A DNA stretch of 64,000 nt from Laburnicola sp. R22_1 (Eukaryota > Ascomycota > Dothideomycetes > Pleosporales > Didymosphaeriaceae). This document shows positions 12,201 through 24,949 of the stretch, piece by piece. The stretch spans positions 1,054,001 through 1,118,000 of the forward strand of contig JACONQ010000001.1 in assembly GCA_014281115.1 (NCBI GenBank), in the 5' to 3' direction. The stretch's first letter is position 1, and the number at the start of each line of letters is the position of its first letter. A program made the position numbers and the translations under genes. The notes under the pieces were generated by a model that made no database searches, was not told the DNA's origin, and saw only the letters and a list, made by a program, of their open reading frames with translations.

Positions 12201-15200
12201 GCTTAGTAGTTAGACAGAACCTTTATAGGATTATTCGTGCTAGTAATTTTAAACTACTACTTCTTAAAAGCTTAGATAATAGTAAGGAGTTCTTTGTTAT
12301 ATATTTTATAGTTGCATTTCATGAGCGTTATCTTATATAATAAGAACGCAATAGATTACAACACTCCATTATATATTTACAAAAGTACTACGGCACACAC
12401 AAAGTTAGAAGTGTTAGTTTCTAGCCATATTTCTAAATTAGAGTTAAAGTAAGCCAGGACCTTTCTATTAGTATTGTAAAAAGCCTTCTTTAGTTTATTA
12501 AACATAGCTAAAGCCTTTAAGTCTAGGGCTAGTAGAAACTCTCTATATGCACTATCTCTTATAAGTTTAGTAAGTGGCTTAGCTAAGTGTAAAAACCTAG
12601 TAATAAACTGTTAGTAAAAGTTAGTAAATCCTAGAAAGGCTTGCATATTCTTTACGCACTAGAGTATGGGCCAATTTGCCATAGTCTTAACTTTCTTAGA
12701 ATTTATTTTAATGCTGTTAGTAGTAAGTATAAGTTTTAAATACTTTACCTATTTAATATTCTATTTGCACTTCGCGGGATCTAAGTATAGACTAGTATTA
12801 TAGAGTCTGGCAATTATCTTAAGTACGTGCGCCTTATACTTATCTTCTTACTCGCTGTATATAAGGACGTTGTCTAAGTATGCTATACAAAAGTTGTTAA
12901 AATACTCGTAAAGCGTCTTATTAATAAAAGTCTAAAAAGTCCCCAGAGTATTATAGAGTCTAAAAGGCATGACTATATACTTATATAGCCCATACTATGT
13001 TATAAATGCTATTTTCTCTTTATTGTCTTCTTTAATTTATATAGTGTTAAAGGTGACGACAACGTCTACTAATAATATAATAAAGATCTTAGTCATTCTA
13101 GTAAGCGTCTCCTTAATAGAAGGAGGCGCGTTTTGATTCTTTTTTATTATAGTATTTAATTGTTAGTAGTTAACACAAATCTAGAGACCTCCCCTAGACT
13201 TCTTTACTACTAGTACTAGCACTGCCTATAGTAATATACTTAGGCGTATAAACCCTTTGTCTAGCATTTTATTAATATATTTCTTAACCGCTTTAGTTTT
13301 GGTGCGCGTTAGCCTATAGATCTTAGGTTAAGGGATTAGAGAGCTTGGGTCCATATTAATTACGTGGTCGACTCCCTCGCAGTATAGAGGTAGGGTGTTA
13401 GCTTTAACAGTACTAAACACTTGCTTAAACTTATTAAAAATAAATCTAAGGACTATATTGCGAAGCTCGTCGTCTAACTAAGGTGCTTAGTTTAGCTTAT
13501 CTACGTACTTATTAAAGTCCTCTTTAGTCATTGCAACAGCCAAATCGGAAAAGCTGTCCTTAAACGTGTTAAGAGAGACGTTATTATCAGGAGGGCGCTT
13601 AAGCAAGTCCCAACAATAGGGCTCTACCCAAATAATATTATTAAGGTCTTAGGCAGCTAATTAAATAGTAGCGTACGCATTAATTATATATATATTACTA
13701 ACTAGCGAAGTTTTACACAACTCGCTCTTTAATAGTTAATTATAATATATAGTTTTGAGTTGTCCTTAATATAAGCAGTTAGTTTGGTAGCGATCTAATT
13801 CGAACTCTATAGAATGGGTTTTACTAAACTAAATTAAGGGCTCATAATAGTCTATCTAATTTATACCCAAAATAATGTCGTATTTTCTAATATTAGTAAT
13901 GTAGCATAGCATAGTAGACGTGTGGCTGCTATGTTTAATAGTAAGGTCCATAGCTTCTATAAGTTTTTTAATCTTGCTATTATCTGCTAATGCTAGTTGT
14001 ATAAGTTTATTAGTTTTAATTATCTTATAGCCGTGTTGCTTTACCTAATAGTAGCTTATAAAGTATATGCTTGCCCCTATATTAATCAGTGTAGAAGTTC
14101 TTTGCCATCCTTATAGTATTTGTATTTAACCTAAAAAGGTTAACTAACTTGTTATATTAAGAGGACTGTTAGTTAAGAAGGTAGAGGAGACTTAGTGCCT
14201 ACTAGGATAGGCTTAATTAAGCGAAACAGCAAGAGTGGCGGCAGTTTCAAATTAGTTGTGACTTAATTAAATCTAGTCTAATATTTTCTTAGCACTACGC
14301 TAGTCTAATTCCTGCGTATAGTTTTGCGTAGAAGTATCTAGTTTTCTAAGTTAATTATAAAGCCATTATTGTCAACTTTAATATCGTCCTTAGTGGGCTC
14401 ATTTTTAGTTTTTAATTTATTAGCATGCAACGCTTGCAGGGTAGTAAGCAATATAGAAATATTAGTAGATAGTATAGTAGGCTTATTATAGTAGAGTGCG
14501 TGCAGGTTGTGTTATTTAGTAGTTAGGCTTACTACACTTAAAGCATAGTTTTAAGCGCGCTAATATACGTCTCTCTTTCTTAGTTTAGCTAAACGCGACC
14601 TTGTTAAGGTTTTGTTTTAATAATATTATTAAAGCGTAAGACTTTGCTATCTTTGTTTGTGTTGTAGACGTACCTATAGTCATAGCCTTTGCCTTTAGAG
14701 CTGTGGTATACTAGCATTATTTATTAATATCGCTAGCATTGTATAAGTACTATAATAGACTATTACTATCTTTCTTATAGATATTTACGATATTAGCGAT
14801 AGACTAGTTTATAAGCTTCTAGGCATAGTTAATTATTATAGTATCTAGTATAGAGATGAGATTATAAATAACTATAAAATAGATGCGTTATACTATAAAA
14901 CTCTTGCTAGCCTTTTGTTTAAGACGCTGTAAGGAATTAGCTAGATTATTTAACGCCTAAGTAATCTTGTCTATAGACGTATATCTATAGAATTTGTTTA
15001 AGGCCTTAATATACTCTATAAAGTGCTAGGGCCTTATATCCTTAACTAACGCCTAAGCGTCGCCCTTAATATAATTTATAAGGTACGTAATACGCTAGTC
15101 CTCCTTATTAAAGATAATCTTGTATTTGTTAATAGCTAGTACGCGCTACCTCTTATAGTCATTGTCTTCTTTACTATTAATTATTTTTTTAAGTTAGGCA

Positions 15201-16967
15201 TCTTAGGTAGATAACGCCTACTACTAGATATAAAGGTAGTAGTAATAGAAGCAGTAGTTATAAAAGAAGCTTAAGAAATATAAAGTTTGTAGATATTATC
15301 TTATTCCTTATCATAATTAACTCGTTTAGTAGTATCTTAGACAAACAATACGCTATGTTTGTAATAGGAAGAGAGATCGTATTATAACGTCTAGCTATCG
15401 CAGGCGGCTAAAGAGGGGTCGCGGTGTAGACCTGCCCATTCTTAGAAAGATACTTACCTAAATAGATAAGGGTCTCTATAAGTATTAGTGTTTTAACCTA
15501 GGACTATATACCTATAAAAGTTAGGCTTATATTATTAAACTTTACGTACTAAGTTAATAACTTTATTCTACTTATTCTATTTTAATTAGTTATAGTTAGA
15601 ACACAGCTTCTCTAGGTTATAAGTAGCTTTATTGCGGTTAAACTAATAGTTGCGTAATGTCTATTATTCCTTCTTTTATAACTAGTAATACTCGCCAGCC
15701 TTACTATTATATTTTTTAACTTTAGCCCTCGCTTAGTCTAACTCTAATTGCAAGGATTTAACCTAATATTTTTAGTTGTTAATAGTAATTAGGTGCTTAC
15801 TTAGTTAGGCTCGCAACTCTCTATTTCCTTTGCGTGCCTTAGCGAGTTCGCGTTTCTTAACCTTAAGTTTTTTTATAGAGTTAAGGGACAGTGTCGTTAT
15901 TATTATTAGTAGGGCCTTAGGTTTTGTATAGCTACTTATATTTCTTTAACTCGCGCTAGATTACTGTAAGCTGCTTAACTATCTCTATTATATCTAGTAT
16001 AGCAACAGTAGACGCTTTTTATAACTATAAAGCTTAGCTCTTAAAATTGTTGTCTACACTGTAAGCAGCGTTATAGAGGGTAATAAGGAGGGCTAGGATA
16101 TTAATAACCTAGTCATAGGGTTCCTTTGTTACTTACTTAAGTAGTTTATTACTACTATTAACAATATTATTAATAATAGTATCGTACTTAATAAAAGTAA
16201 GTCCATTGCCCTTAGGGCAGTCTACGCCTAACTAAAAGATATAGGTAGAATTATTATTAGCGTTATCGTGTTCTCGTAACTCTAGCCAGACCTTACTATT
16301 ATTATTATTTTTAGAGAAGGTGACACGAAATTACGGGTAATTATTCTTAAGGTACACAATTTCTAGATAGAAGTTTACAATATCTAAATCTATATATTTT
16401 AGTATTATAGGCTTTATATTAACTTAAATACTACTAGTCTTTAAGATTATATAAATAGTATTATAAAATTAGCTAGGCTATTAAACTCGTTTCTAGTCTA
16501 GAATGCTAGATACAACCTAACTCTACGTTTTGTTATTACTAGCTATAGTCTATAATTGCAACTATAAAGGTTAGAGTGCTTGCAGCAAGCTATAGCGTAA
16601 GTGGCGTACTTACTTTTGCTTATTTGCCATCCTCTATACGTCTTCTAGGATTATTATTACATATGCTAGTACCTAAGGCAACTCCTTTAACTAGTGCGGC
16701 GTTTGTCTCCTAATTAGTTATAACACATTACTGTTATTAGGCCTAGACGTTTTGTCTACCCACTAGGCTTCTTACACAAATCTAGTTCCTATTTACTAAA
16801 TAGCACCCTAGTATTCTTATAACACGCAGTAACTATTAATAGCATAAGCTTACGTAAGCTAGTTAATATACGTAAGTTATAAGGTCGCCTATTAGCTTAA
16901 TACTAGCTTCTTTAAATTGCTAGGCCTAATAAGATATTGTGTAAAGTATAAAGTCGACGTAGTATAG
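9269..16967 (-). pseudogene. gypsy 2 gag-pol, RIP-degraded
   Basis: Read from right to left. A zinc knuckle relic (LCFKCSKPNY) lies at about 14,515-14,550. The start of the reverse transcriptase (KKSRGGL, stop, ICVNY, stop, QLN) is at about 13,150-13,205. The VMPFRLYN motif is at about 12,950-12,985 and the catalytic box reads AYLDNVLIYSE at about 12,860-12,900. A weak integrase zinc region (RKTQEL) is at about 11,230-11,300. No frame stays open for more than about 60 codons. The second catalytic Asp of the YxDD box reads Asn. Confidence 0.82.
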
Positions 16968-17179
16968 TGTAAAGGATTAATAGTTAGAGTTAAGATAATA
17001 GTTAATTAAACTCTATAGGTAAGATACTACGTAGAAATCCTAGTAATTACCCACGTCTACTATATAGTGGGCGCGCGGTGGACGCTAGGTGCTAGGCCTA
17101 GTTAGGCTAGCGCCGGAGATAAAGCGTTATCTCCGGTCTGCCTTAGGGCCGCGGCGCCTCTAGGCATTAATCTATTACA
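16968..17179 (-). repeat. gypsy 2 LTR, right (5' LTR)
   Basis: 212 bp, TGTAAAGG...TATTACA. It is colinear with the left LTR except for the 18-bp duplication there. The internal palindrome is CCGGAGATAA-AGCG-TTATCTCCGG. Confidence 0.92.
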
Positions 17180-20100
17180 CTAAAGATAACAATGCTAGTA
17201 ATTATTTTATAGACTTCTTACTAATATAATTCTCTTTACTAATAAGGTATGTTATTAAAGCCAAATTTGTAATATTATCTATATAATTATGTGTTAAGAT
17301 CTGCGCTATAAATACTATATATTAGGAGCTGCTCTTATTTATTATATTACAGCTATTACTATCCTTAGGACTATAATAGGCTTATGAGCCGCTATTAGTA
17401 CAGGCTTTAGACGCAATGTGATATGGCTTAAGGATAGTCTGCACCTAGTGTTATTGGCGTTTATTATGCGCGTCTTTAGAAAGATTGCCTAGGCATTAAG
17501 TAAGTGTATTAGGCTTTGCGCCTTGGCTTCTAGACCTGTATCTTATAAGAAAGTTAAATTTAGAAAGAAATTTGGCCTAGTAAGCTTAATAACAGTTTAG
17601 TTACTTATTAGTTATAAAGTAGTGTAATGCTAAGTAATTAGAAATAATGTTAATTAGAGTCTTAGTACTAGATAGCTTAAATCGCCATTTTTTAAAGGCG
17701 TGCACTATTGCAAGAAGTTCTTTATTGTATATTTTATAGTTGCACTCTATAGGGTTTATTTTATATAATAAATAAGTAATAGGTTTAAGTACGCTATTAT
17801 GTATTTGTAATAAGACTGCTGTAGTAATAAAGTTAGACGCGTTAGTCTTAAGCTAAGTCTCTAAGTTAGTATTAAAGTGGGCTAGTATTAGCGCACTAGT
17901 AAAAGCTTGCTTAAGTTACTTAAAAGCTTAAGCTGCGGTAGAGTCTAGTACTAAAGGAAATGTCTTAATGCGGTTTTTAGTCTTCTTTATAAGTTTAGTA
18001 AGAGAATAGGCAAGTTAGCTAAAGCCTAGGATAAACTATCTATAAAAGTTAGCAAATCTTAAGAAGGCTTAAACGTCTTTAATATTGCAAGAAAGTTACT
18101 ATTTCTGTATAGTCTTGATTTTAGTGGGGTCTATTTCGATGCTGTTAGTTGTTAAGATTAATCTAAGGTACTTAACTCGCTTTACTTTAAACTATGACTT
18201 ATAGATATCTAAGTAGAGTTTAGCGTTAATAAGTTTTTCTACTATAAGTTAGATATATTTCTTATGTTTATTCTTATTATTAGAGTAAATAAGTATATTG
18301 TCCAGATACACCGTATAAAAGTCGTCTAGGTACTATTATAAAATATTATTAATATATAATTAAAAGGTTCTAGGTGCGTTATATAATCTAAATAATATAA
18401 TAAGATATTTGTATAAGCTGTATTTTATTAGAAAGGCGGTCTTTTCTTTGTCTCCTTCCTTAATACGTATAGCGTTAAAAGCCGCTATAATATTAATAAT
18501 ACTTATAATTCTGGCCTTAGTTAGACGTGCTATAGTTTCTTTAATAGAAGGAGGTGCGTTGCAATTCTTCTTTGTGGCTGTATTAAGGGCTCTATAGTCG
18601 ATGCATATCCTTAATCTGCCTCTAGGCTTCTTAACGCACAAGACTAGGGTGGTGTATAGTAAGCTACTAGGATAAATAAAGCCTTTGCCTAGTATCTTAT
18701 TAATGTATGTCTTAACTGCCTTACACTCCTTTTGTGTTAGCCTATAGATCTTTAGCCTTAGAACAGCTGTATTTAGATTTAGATCTATAGCGTGATTAAT
18801 TCCTAATTAGTGTGGCGATAGTTTATTCGCTTTCTTTAAATTAAATCTATAAGTAAAGTCGAATAAGAATAATAGTAGTAGCTTTATAATTTGTTGTTAG
18901 GTAAGCGCAGATTTCTCTATCTTTTTTATATACTTCTTAAAGTTAGTCTTAGACACTGCGTAATGCTGTGCGGCGTAAAGGTTGGCTGTAATATGCTTAT
19001 AGAGGTTATTAGAGTTGTCTCTGCCTAGGTTAAGTGCTTTAAGACGCTCCTAATGGTGTGGTTTAATAAAAATGGCTAAATTAGGATCCTTTAAAATTAT
19101 TATGACAGTCGCGTGGCTAAAGATTATGTCTATTCTATTCTTTGCTATCTTTTTCTAGGTAGTACTGTTAGGTGGCTTATTATTATGGATCTTATTAGGC
19201 ATAGCGCTATCTAAGTAGTTTACTAGATAGTGAGTTAACTTAAAGCTTAGAGACCTTGTTTCTCTAAACGCTAGTACTAACCTATAATAATTTATCTAAT
19301 TTATACTAAGTAAGACGTTAAACTTGCTAATCTTAGTAACGTAATATAAGACTATACTAGTATGCGTTTTATATCTAATGGCGACTTTGACTATAGTTTA
19401 TAATTTTCTAAATAAGTTACTATCTGCTAGAGCGAGACTAATAGAACGCTTTAATGTAATTTCTTTAAGCTAGTGTTATTTAACTATTTAATAATAAATA
19501 AAATAAGTAGTAGCTTCTATATCTACTAGACTGCGTGTGCGCAACTATTTTTGTGCAACTGAGAGTTTAATATAATAGTTAAATTCTAATTATCTGGACG
19601 CATCTAGCATAGGGTTAACATCTAAGGCGAGCGCGGAAATAGCGTACATAATGGCGAGTTTATCTAGGGTATAATAACTAGCAGCGGCTTTAAGTTAATA
19701 AATAGTATGTTTGACCTCCCTTTAGGTCCTATGCTAAGGTTGCTCCTAATCGCGATTTAGTTTAGGAGCGTCTTATTTTCCAAATCCTTATCTGTCTTAC
19801 TCTTATAAGCAAAGCTATTCTTATTATTATTAGTATCCTCTATATAGGTAGTGTTGATTGCGACGGCTAGGGTAGATATATTCTTAGAAGAGATATAGTC
19901 TTTGCCCTTATAGGGTGCGAATTTATTCTATAATATGTAACCGGGTTTGCCACACTTAAAGTATAGTTCTAACTTGCTTATGCGATTATGTTTTTCTATA
20001 GTACGTTTCTAGATAAGAGCTTATAGCGCTTTGCGTGTTTGTATTCTATTACTTAAAGAATGTTTACGCAATTAATTCTTTTTTAATATACTTATAGATA

Positions 20101-22864
20101 ACTTCTTTAGACTAGAGTATAGTTAGCTCTTAATATTAAGATTATACTAGTGTAGTTAATAAGTGTGAGCGAGAAAGGTCATAAGGCTCTTATTTAGGAT
20201 TAAGCTAGTAGAGACTTAATAGGCCAATTAACTATCTATGAGTTAGCGAGCGTAATGTACTTTGCCTATCTTATTTATACTAAGTAAGTTAATAACTAAT
20301 AGAAATTGTTCTTGCCATTACGCAAATGTCTTGCCCTTCTTCTATTATAAGAAGTTGTTATAGAGTTTCTGCTTAGCTTTAATAATGCGATTGTAGAATA
20401 TATAAGTCTTATTTAATAGTCTTAGTAGGTTGTTTAAGATATTAACTAAGTTAAGGATTAGATATACTAAACTCTAAGTGTTATTCTTAATAAAGTAATA
20501 GATATAGCGAATCTTATATTCTTTTAATAGAAGTGTAATGGCTTTGTTAATTGCTTATATACGCTATTATTTATAGTCTTCCTTATATTTTCTACTAAAG
20601 GACTCTATCTTAGGTGCCTTATAGTGCGATTCTTTACCTATTATAAGCGATATATAAGACGCGCTAAAAGGTCGCTCTGAATCTCTTTAATTATTACATT
20701 AGTTATGGTTATTGCGTTGGTCTTAGTTATTGCGTTAATTATAGTAGTTAAATTAATTGCGATCTTTTTAGTTATAATCTTAGAGTTTATATACATTCTT
20801 ATAGTTATTATACAAATCTTATTATTTATATCTAGTGTTATAGTATGGATTCTTATTAGGATAAGTATAGGTAAACCTACTGTAAGCTAAACTGGCTTAA
20901 TAATAGTTAAGAGCGGAATTGCTATTTGGCGTATAGATATTATATTAGGGAGAGCGCGCGCGACTAGTACTATAAGAAGGAGAAGGCGACCTATTAAACT
21001 AATTATGTGGGAGAGGTTGCCCTTGTCCTATTATATTATAGGTTTAATAAGTGGTTTGTTGTCTTAGAGCTTTTAACTTATCCTTAGCTACGTAAGCTAC
21101 TTTTTTAGCTAGTAGTACTTATTGTTTTGTCTGTTGCAAGTTATGCTTAAGGTATTAAGTATTCTAGATAGTATACTAGTAGTTAGCTTTTATATTATAA
21201 AGCTTAGTGTTCGTATTCTAGTTAGTAGTTATTGTATTGTTAAACTTGCTCTGCAACTCTTATTCTGCCTACACTATCTAATAGAAACGAGTAAGGATAT
21301 CCTTTAGCTTGCCTTTAGTAGAGGCTAAGTTAATTTCTCGCTGCTTATAAAAGTCTAGTAGGGTGTTATATGCTTATTATAATTGCTTATAAGTCTTAGA
21401 GTTAGTGTTATCTATAGAGTTGTATGCGTTACGTAGTTATTAAAACGTAGATTCTAATATATTAAGTTAAGAGAGTTTCTTCGCTAGTTGTTCTCTAGAC
21501 TTTGTGCACTTAACAATAATGTTAAACTAGGCGTTAGGGTGGGCCTATACGTCCTTAGCAAACTTAGCGGCGTCTATTAGTTAAAACGTCTTTTCTACCT
21601 ATTTTCCTTAGGCATTCTTGTATTATACTTCTAGATTGTAACCTAGTTTTTCTTTTTTATTAACTAGGCCACAGGCTTTTATAAACAAGTTAGAGGCTCT
21701 TAAGGAAGTATATTATTAGTTATCGTACGTAAGCGGAGGTGGAGACTTAAAGCGGATCTAAGGTAACGCTTTCTTAGGTACTTATATATCCTTAGGACTG
21801 CGACTATTAGACTTTAAGCGCGAGACTCCTTAAACTAGTAACTAATATACTTGCTTACGTGAGCAGCCTTAGTTAGGAGATTGTTAAGGTGTTTATATTA
21901 TTACGCGGTAAGTATTATATAGAATGTTGCATTATTTAAACTTAGTTATATTAAAGATATTATTAATTCTATTAGTTATTGTGTTAAAATATTAGAATGT
22001 ATTTTGCAGCAGTTAAGTATTCTAAGCTATAGGTCTAGCTTATAGGTTTATAGTAAAAATAACTAGTAACTAAGATTATAAGTTATCTATAATAGTAGCA
22101 AATTCTTAAGTATTATCTACACCTACCTAACTATAAGCAAAGGTCTCTATAAAGAATAGGATAAAGTTCTTTAGATCTTTAGCCCTATAAGGTTGCAGTG
22201 TAGGCAAGTCTGTATTACTAAAGTTAAAACTGCCTAGTATAGAAAATTAGAGTGCGTAGTATCGACCTTGCTTATTGTATATACTACTAACGCGAGGGTA
22301 GCTAGATGCTATTAGTAGCGGGTAAGTTGAAGTTATAAGTTAAAGTTAATATTATAGGTATAGATAAGGTGTAGTCTTTAGCACCTTAGGTAGTGTTATA
22401 TAAAAGTCGCTAGCTAGATCTCTTATAGACGTCTATTCTACTAAATTGCCCTAGATATTACTACTATTACTATAAAATACTATAAATCACTATAAAGTTA
22501 TAGTAGGGAGGGCCAGGTCCTTATTAAGTTATCCTCTTTACTAATATTCTATAGCGGCATACGCGTTAACCTATGCATCTAGCCCTACTATCTGCCTACT
22601 CTCTATAACGTTAGTTGCGCCTAAGAAAAAGGATGTTCTTAGTTAAGTTAAGTTTCTATATATTATTATTAACCGCGTTATCGCTTGTACGCACACTCCT
22701 ACGTCCTAAGTCTAAATATACTATATAATTATAGAATCTTTAATTTATTATTATATAATTATCTAATTTGTTATTATACTAGCTTACGTAGATCTAATTA
22801 CTAGCATTCTAGTTAGTAGGTCTATTATAGCTAGAACCCTAAGGAGGAAGTAATAGTAGTATAG
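17180..22864 (-). pseudogene. gypsy 1 gag, protease and reverse transcriptase, RIP-degraded
   Basis: The 5' half of gypsy 1 read on the minus strand. Gag lies at roughly 19,700-22,800, and a zinc knuckle relic (YFKCGKPGY) is at about 19,925-19,965. The reverse transcriptase is clearest at 18,360-18,641, where 93 codons are open (VKKPRGRLRICIDYRALN at its start, LFRLYNAPRTF at its end). The catalytic box at about 18,290-18,315 reads VYLDNILIYS, again with Asn for the second Asp. RNase H would follow towards 17,200, where gypsy 2 interrupts. Short AT-rich open frames at 20,705 and 21,122 are chance. Confidence 0.82.
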
Positions 22865-23049
22865 TATTAGAGTTTAGGCCTACGATAGTTAGAATAAAGG
22901 TAAGTTAATTCCTAGTATATAAAATACTACTATGTTAAGTAAGTAGGCAGGGCGGCAGCACCTTATGGGTGCTGCCGAGCTAACGCCAAATCGGGCCTAG
23001 CGCCGGATCAACGTTGTTCCGGGCCGGGTGCCGCCATGGATCCATGACA
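22865..23049 (-). repeat. gypsy 1 LTR, right (5' LTR)
   Basis: 185 bp. It starts TATTAG, one G-to-A change from TGTTAG in the left LTR, and ends CCATGACA. It is GC-richer than the left LTR, so it has suffered less RIP. The hairpin GGCAGCACC-TTATG-GGTGCTGCC is perfect here. Confidence 0.93.
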
Positions 23050-23076
23050 ATGCGCGTACAAAAATTTTCCTAATGT

Positions 23077-23267
23077 AGGGGGCTCTGCTTTTTTTTATGT
23101 TATTTAAGATAAAAGCCTTTGTTATTCTATCCCTAGGTAGTTAATTTAACAACACATTATTATTATTATTATTAATTAATTATATGTGTGGCGTTAAATT
23201 AACTACCTAGGGTAGCACGACAAAGGCTTTCATCTCAAATAACATGACAAAAAAAGCAGAGTACCCT
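23077..23267. repeat. small foldback element (MITE-like)
   Basis: Two arms of about 75 bp form an imperfect inverted repeat around an AT-rich centre of TTA repeats. The left arm includes GGGGGCTCTGCTTTTTT and AAGCCTTTG, and ends CCCTAGGTAGTTAATTTAAC. The right arm is its complement with transitions. The right terminus reads ...GCAGAGTACCCTG. No coding capacity. Exact ends and target duplication are unclear. Confidence 0.72.
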
Positions 23268-23358
23268 GCTTAGTAATCAAAAAGAGCGTGAAAAAGGTAT
23301 TAATTATATAATATCGTAGTTAGTTAAATAGCTAGCCTACGATCACATAACATTACGG

Positions 23359-23676
23359 TGTCAGATATCAGGTCACTGGAAATCACTGTGATTTCACTGT
23401 GAAATCCAGTAGTCACGTGCGTCCGATCACATGGTCTCCTTATGACGACAGTTGGTGTAACTTAGAGTGATTTCACTGTGAGATCACTGTGAAATACACA
23501 AAGGAGACTGGCGTACTACTGTTACACTACTCCGCACTATTACTAGTGCGTCTTAGCGCTAGATAGATATTGCGTACGATAGCTGAGCTTCTCCGACAGA
23601 GATCACTCGACAATCAATTCATCATCAAATCCATCACTTTCATCTCATCTCATCAAAGATACTTACGTATCTGACA
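23359..23676 (+). repeat. 5' LTR of copia copy 2
   Basis: 318 bp, TGTCAGATATCAGG...TATCTGACA. Internally it has repeated CACTGTGATTTCACTGTGA-like units. It is followed directly by ATTAAGAGTCTCACTGCC, where the primer-binding site should lie; I could not match it to a tRNA. Confidence 0.95.
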
Positions 23677-23712
23677 ATTAAGAGTCTCACTGCCTCAATC
23701 AAACCAAAAATC

Positions 23713-24949
23713 ATGTCTCTATCAACACTTAGGGATCCCACAGTAATCCTGACCGATTACTCGAACTACACACCATGGCTGAGGCAAATCAATGCCTGAG
23801 CCCAGTCGTTGAAAGCATGGGATCTTATTGACCCATCCCTTAACAATGAACTAATGGCAGAACTGGTTATGCCAGTCGCACCGAATATTGGTGCCTATCA
23901 ACTAGCTCCCGCTTTCGTCAACGGAAACACCAACAACGCCCGTCTATCGCTACTGTCGCACCTATCGCCGGCTGGCGAAAAGGCGTACAAAATCGATACC
24001 GATTTCTATAAGAATCAACTCGAAATCTACAAGCTCCTAGATCGAAAGTACGAACAGGAGAAGGAGAACCTAGATAAGCTGGTTATTCTTATTCAAACCA
24101 CCACCTCGGCACATTTACAGTCCAATTGCTGCACCCCAGGTAAATTAATCAGATAATGGATTAAGAACCTCACGAAAACGGTTGGGGTTGACCAACACGA
24201 TGAACAAAGAAGAGCAAGGATCAGGTACTAAGACGCTCTCAAACCAATGAGATTAGTTGGTTTATGGTATACCTGGCTCGCTGAGTACGATTATGCGGCT
24301 ATAGAAGCTGAGTACAATTGTGTGTCAGAGCTTCGGGAGCTAGACTTAGTTAAACAAGATTTTATAAAAGCGGTCACTAATGTCGCATCCTAATGGGTTA
24401 CGACCTTCCTGCAACACAGAAGTAAGGACAAGACTGTTAATAGAAAAGAGATAGTGAAACTCTTCCAAGAACAAATGGTAATGCAGCACCTGATTAAGGG
24501 TAAACAAAGGGGCGCCTTTGCTGTTGCAGGACCATCTCTCGCTGATGGTGGTGTAACCACCCAGGCCGCAGCTGGGGACGCCCAACCTGTGGATGAAGCA
24601 GCATCACCTAAGCGAGGCAGATCACGCGCTAATAAAGCTGGCCCTAAAGCCAAATCCAAGCAGTCCGTACGAGTCACTGACGATGAGCCAACGGCAGTTG
24701 GAGGCCAAGAGGGATCAAACCCCAAGTGCCCTGCTTGTGAACAACGCTATAGTCTGAAAGACTGCTTTTACGCATTCCCCGACAAACGACCTGAATGGTT
24801 TAAACTAAAGCCTGCTATGGAGGCGGTTATAACATACAGGTTGGAGAATGACCCTGTGCTTATGGAGCGCATAAGATCTGTAAAGCGTCAAAAGTCACAG
24901 ACACTAAAGATCAAACAATTAAAGACCCCTACTCCAACTTAAATTACTG
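23713..24949 (+). pseudogene. copia copy 2 gag, broken
   Basis: The frame starts at an ATG 36 bp after the LTR (MSLSTLRDPTVILTDYSNYT) and reads WLRQINA before a TGA at 23,797-23,799. It then continues as the open pieces 23,809-24,156 and 24,454-24,942. The second piece has a basic, Ala/Gly-rich linker and a Cys patch, KCPACEQRYSLKDC, probably the nucleocapsid zinc finger in altered form. Stops near 24,155 and 24,390 separate the pieces. As read it would not give a full Gag. Confidence 0.82.

Larger units (their letters stand above)
9039..17179 (-). mobile_element. Ty3/gypsy retrotransposon 2, nested inside gypsy 1
   Basis: An 8.1-kb minus-strand gypsy element bounded by LTRs at 9,039-9,268 and 16,968-17,179. 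A 4-bp direct repeat CTAA lies at 9,035-9,038 and 17,180-17,183. It interrupts the pol of gypsy 1, so it is the younger of the two, yet it is also heavily RIP-mutated. The tract next to the left LTR reads AGAGGGGGGATAG on the minus strand and is its polypurine tract. Confidence 0.93.
6808..23049 (-). mobile_element. Ty3/gypsy retrotransposon 1, outer element, 16.2 kb with nested insertion
   Basis: The element is delimited by two 185-bp LTRs (6,808-6,992 and 22,865-23,049) and near-identical 5-bp flanks: ATACG before and ATGCG after, one G-to-A apart, a likely target duplication. It reads on the minus strand, since a PPT (rc AAAGGGGGGGGGGG) sits next to the left LTR and gag to RT runs from right to left. 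Without the nested element it is about 8.1 kb, normal for a fungal gypsy. All frames are full of stops from RIP. Confidence 0.93.

Noticed and set aside
20705..21307. Two 61-codon hydrophobic frames (20,705-20,890 and 21,122-21,307)
   Set aside because: They lie on the plus strand inside the gag region of minus-strand gypsy 1 and consist of Ile/Val/Leu codons expected from AT-rich DNA.
5271..23358. Centromere or other functional AT-rich domain
   Set aside because: Nearly all of it resolves into named LTR elements with target duplications and RIP-type substitutions. No further structure is needed to explain the AT content.
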